Source: an uncultured Oscillospiraceae bacterium
GTDB taxonomy: Bacteria; Bacillota; Clostridia; Oscillospirales; Acutalibacteraceae
Direction of reading: 5' to 3'
NCBI GenBank assembly: GCA_902496265.1
Contig: CABVAD010000026.1
Location: 1 to 9,864, forward strand
DNA length: 9,864 nucleotides
This document shows, piece by piece, positions 6,288 to 9,864 of this stretch. A program made the position numbers and the translations under genes. The notes beneath the pieces were generated by a model. It saw only the letters and a list, made by a program, of their open reading frames with translations, searched no databases and was not told where the DNA came from. Positions within the stretch are counted from its first letter, which is position 1. Each line of letters begins with the position of its first letter.

Positions 6288-7514
6288 ATGAAAAACGACG
6301 TAATAATAATCGGCGGCGGCGCGGCGGGACTTTGCGCGGCGGTAGCCGTCAAACAAAAAAATCCCGCGCTGACAGTCAGACTGCTTGAAGCCTTGCCGAG
6401 GGTCGGCAAAAAGCTTGCGGCGACGGGCAACGGACGCTGTAACATAACTAATAAAAATATAGTAAAGGAGCGTTACCACGGCAAAAACACGGATTTTGCC
6501 GTGTGCGCTCTTGCGCGCTTTGGCGGGGAAAAAACCGAAAAGTTTTTTCACGGCATAGGCGTGGATTTTGTCTTTGAGGGTGACAAGGGATATCCCGCCT
6601 CTTTACAGGCGGCGTCGGTTGTGGACTGTCTGCGCTTTGCCGCCGAGGAGGCGGGCGTAATTGTCTGCACCGAAACGAGGGTTACCAATATTCAGCTTTC
6701 AGGCGGACTTTTTAAGGTTATAGCGGGCAATATGAGCTTTTTGAGTAAAAATGTGATAATCGCCGCGGGACTTCTCTCGGGCGGGGAGAGACTCGGCAGC
6801 GACGGGCAGATGCTCGCCCTCTTAAAAAAGGCGGGCTTTAAAACGGAAAAGACCTACCCCGCTATTGTTCAGCTTAAAACCCCGCCCGAAACCGTGCGCC
6901 AGCTTAAGGGAATTAAGGTTAATGCTACGGTAAGTCTTAAATCAGGCGGCAGACTTTTACGGCAGGAATACGGCGAGGTGCTTTTCTGCGATTACGGGCT
7001 GTCGGGACCTCCTGTTCTTCAGGTTTCGGGCGCGGCGGCTTTAGCTCAAAGCCCCGTAATTTCCCTTGACCTTATGCCGGACAAAAGCCTTCAAGCCTTA
7101 ACAAATGAACTTTGCGAGCGAATAGCTATGCTCGGCGGCAGAAGCATTGACGAATTTTTCACGGGAATGATGAATAAACGGCTTGGTCAGGTTATAATTA
7201 AGGCCGCGGGCTATAAGCTTAACACGCCTGTTTTCTCGCTTGATAAAAACGCTCCGCAAAGAATGGCGGCGCTTATCAAGGATTTCAGCTTAGCGGTCAC
7301 GGGAAACACGGGCTTTATTAATTCGCAGGTAACCTCGGGCGGGCTTGATACCGAGCAGTTCAACCCTGAAACTATGATGAGCCGCGAGTATAAGGGACTT
7401 TACGCGATAGGTGAAATTTTGGATATTGACGGCGACTGCGGCGGCTTTAACCTCCAATGGGCGTGGTCAAGCGCACTCTGTGCCGCCGAGGCGATAGCGG
7501 GAGAAATGAAATAA
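6288..7514 (+). CDS. BaiN/HI0933-family NAD(P)/FAD-dependent oxidoreductase
   Basis: A 408-aa flavoprotein of the HI0933-like family, also named BaiN/RdsA or aminoacetone-oxidase-like. The FAD-binding Rossmann start is VIIIGGGAAGLCAA (5-18) with an acidic residue, Glu34, at the end of strand 2. The family block GKKLAATGNGRCNITN is at 40-55, a middle motif CDYGLSGPPVLQVS at 234-247, and the C-terminal FAD motif DIDGDCGGFNLQWAWSS at 379-395. Length and motif order are normal. The stretch after strand IIAA (157-174) reads GLLSGGERLGSDG, where relatives usually have a Gly-Gly and a Ser/Pro-containing loop, so substrate or cofactor contacts may differ. Family members have been linked to bile-acid reduction and other reactions; the substrate here is unknown. 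It starts three bases after the phosphatase stop with only a weak ribosome site. Confidence 0.92.
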   Translation: MKNDVIIIGGGAAGLCAAVAVKQKNPALTVRLLEALPRVGKKLAATGNGRCNITNKNIVKERYHGKNTDFAVCALARFGGEKTEKFFHGIGVDFVFEGDKGYPASLQAASVVDCLRFAAEEAGVIVCTETRVTNIQLSGGLFKVIAGNMSFLSKNVIIAAGLLSGGERLGSDGQMLALLKKAGFKTEKTYPAIVQLKTPPETVRQLKGIKVNATVSLKSGGRLLRQEYGEVLFCDYGLSGPPVLQVSGAAALAQSPVISLDLMPDKSLQALTNELCERIAMLGGRSIDEFFTGMMNKRLGQVIIKAAGYKLNTPVFSLDKNAPQRMAALIKDFSLAVTGNTGFINSQVTSGGLDTEQFNPETMMSREYKGLYAIGEILDIDGDCGGFNLQWAWSSALCAAEAIAGEMK

Positions 7515-7551
7515 TCGGAACGGATAAATCTTATTGTCCACCGATTTAATA

Positions 7552-7558
7552 GGGGGGG
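7552..7558 (+). repeat. Run of seven G in the intergenic gap
   Basis: A homopolymer of seven G followed by five A, 38 bases after the BaiN-family gene's stop and just before the palindromic repeat. It is outside any gene and any promoter I can see, so I assign no role. It is also a place where sequencing length errors occur. Confidence 0.6.
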
Positions 7559-7561
7559 AAA

Positions 7562-7633
7562 AACGGACGACCAATGGTCGCCCCTACGAAAAGCCCGTTT
7601 AACCAATGTCGGGGCGGGCATTGCCCGTCCGTT
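7562..7633. repeat. Short interspersed palindromic repeat (REP/MITE-like) element
   Basis: A 72-base element bounded by 8-base inverted ends, AACGGACG at 7562-7569 and CGTCCGTT at 7626-7633. Inside each end is a near-palindrome of 13 bases: CGACCAATGGTCG at 7568-7580 and CGGGCATTGCCCG at 7615-7627, each with one central unpaired base. The pattern resembles the small GGTCGCCCCTACG-containing palindromic repeats scattered between genes in gut Firmicutes; that likeness is from memory and was not searched. Its GC content is above its flanks. It encodes no protein. No T-tract follows either hairpin, so it is not a standard terminator, but it could protect or process the mRNA between the two flavoprotein genes. 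Confidence 0.65.
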
Positions 7634-7634
7634 C

Positions 7635-7655
7635 TCTAATATCTAATGTCTAAAT
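7635..7655 (+). repeat. Three degenerate TCTAAT heptamers
   Basis: TCTAATA, TCTAATG and TCTAAAT follow one another without a gap at the right edge of the palindromic repeat. They end six bases before the ribosome site of the next gene. They may belong to the repeat element or be a remnant of its insertion; no function is assigned. Confidence 0.5.
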
Positions 7656-7672
7656 TCGCTGGAGGGTGAAAA

Positions 7673-9250
7673 ATGCTGCTTATTAATAATGTGAATCTTT
7701 CACTTGATACCGATTTTTCCGATTTGAAGTCGTATGCGGCGCGGGCGCTTAAAATTGATACCTCCGCGGTTAAGTCGGCAAGACTTTACAGAAAGTCGGT
7801 TGACGCAAGAAAGAAAAGCGACCTGCATTTTTGCTGTTCTCTGCTTGCGGAATTAAACATAAATGAAAGCTCGGTCTTAAAAAGAGCGAAAAACGCTCAA
7901 ATTTACTCACCGCGGGAATATGTATGGCAAACCGCCGCTAAAAAATCCGAAAGCCGCCCTGTTATAGTCGGCTTTGGACCTGCGGGAATGTTTGCGGCGT
8001 TATATCTCGCCCGCGCGGGGCTAAGACCGTTAGTGCTTGAACGCGGGCGGGACGTGGATTCGAGAACCGCCGATGTAAACCGCTTTTTTGCAGGCGGAGA
8101 GCTTAACACCGAATCGAATGTTCAGTTCGGCGAGGGCGGCGCGGGCACCTTTTCGGACGGAAAATTAAACACGGGAATCAAGGATTTTCGCTGCCGCGCG
8201 GTTTTAGAGGAGTTTTACAAGCACGGCGCGCCGAAAAGCATTTTGACCGACGCTAAGCCCCATATCGGAACGGATATACTTGTAAATGTGGTAAAAAGCA
8301 TAAGAAAAGAGATAATTTCTTTAGGCGGCGAGGTGCGTTTTGATACTCGGCTTGATAATTTGCGCTTTAAGGACGGAAGGCTTGCCGCGGCGATCGCCGC
8401 CAATGAGGAAATCCCTTGCGAACGGCTTATTTTAGCCACGGGTCATTCCGCACGGGACACCTTTTCAATGCTTAAAGAAAAGGGCGTTGATATGATAAGA
8501 AAACCCTTTTCTATGGGGGTTAGAATAGAGCATCTTCAAAGCGATATTAATAAGGCTCTGTACGGCGATTTTGCCCTTCACCCCGCCCTTTCTGCCGCCG
8601 ACTATAAGCTTGCGGCGCACCTTCAAAACGGCAGGGGAGTATACACCTTTTGTATGTGCCCGGGCGGCGAGGTGATTAACGCCTCGAGCGAGTCAGGCGG
8701 TATTGCGGTAAACGGTATGAGCAGAAGCAAAAGGGACGGCGCAAACGCCAACAGCGCCCTGCTTGTAAGCGTTGACCCCGAGGATTTAAAGGGTGACGAT
8801 GTTTTGGAGGGCTGTGCTTTGCAGAGAAAAACCGAACAGGCGGCTTTAGCCGCGGCGGGCGGAGCGGTACCCGTAAGCACGGTAGGGAGCTTTGTTTTCG
8901 GCAAACCTTTTAAAATCACTAAGGTAAAGCCCACGGTAAAGCCAAGCTTTGCATACGCCGATTTTGAAACAATATTCCCCGCCTTCATATGCGACAGCCT
9001 TAAAGAGGGAATTTTGCTTTTCGATAAAAAAATAAGGGGCTTCGCCGACGGCTCGGCGGTGCTTACCGCGCCCGAAACGAGAAGCTCGTCCCCGGTAAGG
9101 ATATTAAGGGGCGAGGACGGACAAAGCCTTTCCCATAAAGGGATTTACCCCTGCGGCGAGGGCGCGGGCTACGCGGGCGGGATAATGTCCGCGGCGGCGG
9201 ACGGCTTAAAAGCCGCCGAGGCGCTTACAGCTAAGTTTAAGTCCTCTTAA
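7673..9250 (+). CDS. COG2509-type FAD-dependent dehydrogenase
   Basis: A 525-aa predicted cytoplasmic flavoprotein of the uncharacterised FAD-dependent dehydrogenase group (COG2509). An N-terminal domain of about 95 residues without cofactor motifs precedes the FAD-binding Rossmann fold. That fold starts PVIVGFGPAGMFAALYLA (96-113) and ends strand 2 at Glu123. The family hallmark QFGEGGAGTFSDGKLNT is at 151-167, then LATGHSARDT (254-263) and YTFCMCPGG (324-332) with a Cys-x-Cys. The C-terminal FAD motif GEGAGYAGG is at 495-503. The length is typical and nothing is missing. The ATG at 7673 follows GGAGGGTG at 7661-7668. It is separated from the BaiN-family gene by a 158-base gap with a repeat, so co-transcription is possible but not certain. 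Its stop overlaps the stop of the convergent gene. The reaction is unknown. Confidence 0.92.
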   Translation: MLLINNVNLSLDTDFSDLKSYAARALKIDTSAVKSARLYRKSVDARKKSDLHFCCSLLAELNINESSVLKRAKNAQIYSPREYVWQTAAKKSESRPVIVGFGPAGMFAALYLARAGLRPLVLERGRDVDSRTADVNRFFAGGELNTESNVQFGEGGAGTFSDGKLNTGIKDFRCRAVLEEFYKHGAPKSILTDAKPHIGTDILVNVVKSIRKEIISLGGEVRFDTRLDNLRFKDGRLAAAIAANEEIPCERLILATGHSARDTFSMLKEKGVDMIRKPFSMGVRIEHLQSDINKALYGDFALHPALSAADYKLAAHLQNGRGVYTFCMCPGGEVINASSESGGIAVNGMSRSKRDGANANSALLVSVDPEDLKGDDVLEGCALQRKTEQAALAAAGGAVPVSTVGSFVFGKPFKITKVKPTVKPSFAYADFETIFPAFICDSLKEGILLFDKKIRGFADGSAVLTAPETRSSSPVRILRGEDGQSLSHKGIYPCGEGAGYAGGIMSAAADGLKAAEALTAKFKSS

Positions 9251-9837
9251 GGCGGGTCGTTCCTTACGTTTAAAAGCCAGATATTGACGGGTGAAAAGCG
9301 GTCTAATATATAGCACCACTCGTTTTCAATTATTTGTGAGGGAAGGCGGGTTTTTTCGCTTGGTATAACAATCAGCAGGCTGTTTTTTACCCTCTCAACA
9401 AGAAGAAATCCGTTCATAGCCTTAACAAGCCGCGGCAGAGTCTTTGAAAAGCATACTCCCGCGGCTTTTATTATCAAATTTTTTTGCCCCGCGTTTAATA
9501 TGATTTTACAGCCGTCACCGCTAAGCGAGATAAGCTCCGACAAAAGGGCGGAAAAAAGCCGCCGATTTATAAGATATACTCCGCCGCCCGAAAAAAACGC
9601 CGAAAGCCTGATACCTCTTTGCATAAGAATGATAACCGCCGCGCCGAGCAGCGAGTTTGAAAGCTTTATTATATCTACGGGCGAGCGTTCTTGCTTAAAA
9701 TAAAACGCCTCGGCGAGGCTTATTCTTTTAAGCTGAGCCAAATGTTTAGCGTCGTTGCCGCCCTTTAAAACCGACATCTGAACGTAGAGCCGCAGGGCTG
9801 AAAGATAGCGTTCAAATGCTTTTGGCAAATATATCAT
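9247..9837 (-). CDS. Protein of unknown function, possibly a degenerate histidine kinase-like ATPase fold
   Basis: I do not recognise this 196-aa protein by name. No signal peptide or membrane helix stands out. Residues 5-50 look like one or two amphipathic helices. What follows has the order of a GHKL/histidine kinase ATP-binding domain: VDIIKLSNSLLGAAVIILMQ, a GIRL strand, INRRLFSALLSELISLS where the N-box helix would be, a strand pair KIILNAGQKNLIIKAAG, then LVKAMNGFLLVERVKNSLLIVIPS like the last helix and strands. The expected N-box Asn, the DxGxG box and the second Gly-rich box are all absent, so ATP binding is doubtful. A Trp-containing tail (161-196) is extra. The ATG at 9837 has GGAGGT six bases upstream on its strand (9844-9849). 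It converges on the flavoprotein gene. The coding call is fairly sure; the fold is inference. Confidence 0.78.
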   Translation of the reverse strand: MIYLPKAFERYLSALRLYVQMSVLKGGNDAKHLAQLKRISLAEAFYFKQERSPVDIIKLSNSLLGAAVIILMQRGIRLSAFFSGGGVYLINRRLFSALLSELISLSGDGCKIILNAGQKNLIIKAAGVCFSKTLPRLVKAMNGFLLVERVKNSLLIVIPSEKTRLPSQIIENEWCYILDRFSPVNIWLLNVRNDPP

Positions 9838-9843
9838 AATGTG

Positions 9844-9849
9844 ACCTCC
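9844..9849 (-). promoter_or_regulatory. Ribosome binding site of the minus-strand gene
   Basis: On the minus strand GGAGGT lies six bases before the ATG at 9837. This near-ideal placement is the best evidence that the unrecognised open frame is translated. Any promoter lies beyond the window edge. Confidence 0.8.
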
Positions 9850-9864
9850 GCATATGGAGTTATT

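Noticed and set aside
6049..6551. Short frames on both strands around the end of the phosphatase gene and start of the BaiN-family gene
   Set aside because: They overlap well-supported catalytic coding sequence, show no family features and lack ribosome sites.
7568..7627. Hairpins in the palindromic repeat as an intrinsic terminator of the BaiN-family gene
   Set aside because: Neither hairpin is followed by a run of T, on either strand.

Overview
The window looks like a chromosomal segment of an endospore-forming member of the Clostridia. Its left half is a complete eight-gene spoIIIA operon (about 70-4714), which only endospore formers carry. Protein sequences, GCG/GCC-rich codon choice, dense packing and a short palindromic intergenic repeat suggest a gut-type Oscillospiraceae/Ruminococcaceae lineage; that placement is inference. 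Nearly everything is on the + strand and there is almost no non-coding space.

Region 1 (70-4714), spoIIIAA-AB-AC-AD-AE-AF-AG-AH. The genes overlap or are a few bases apart. They encode the mother-cell side of the SpoIIIA-SpoIIQ channel ('feeding tube') that joins mother cell and forespore during engulfment: a cytoplasmic secretion-type ATPase (AA), small and polytopic membrane proteins (AB-AE), and three membrane-anchored proteins (AF, AG, AH), of which AG and AH belong to the ring-building families. All eight frames are intact. AA starts at TTG; AB and AF start at GTG.

Region 2 (4715-5180), an Asp23/Gls24-family (YqhY-like) gene. It has its own extended -10 promoter just after spoIIIAH and a strong 13-bp hairpin after it. 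No terminator lies between spoIIIAH and asp23, so the hairpin probably ends both transcripts. The usual clostridial continuation (nusB, xseA and so on) is absent.

Region 3 (5221-9250), a thioredoxin, a histidine (phosphoglycerate mutase-like) phosphatase, a BaiN/HI0933-family flavoprotein and a COG2509-type FAD-dependent dehydrogenase, all co-directional. The first three are tightly spaced. A 158-bp gap before the last holds a palindromic repeat element with 8-bp inverted ends, a run of seven G and three degenerate TCTAAT heptamers. Thioredoxin plus two flavoproteins hints at a redox theme; no shared pathway can be shown from sequence.

Region 4 (9247-9837, minus strand), a 196-aa protein not recognised by name. 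Its layout resembles a histidine kinase that kept the helical and ATP-binding-fold outline but lost the catalytic boxes. It converges on the COG2509 gene, and the two stop codons share the bases TTAA. This is the least explained gene here. I see no CRISPR array, tRNA, rRNA, transposase or phage gene.
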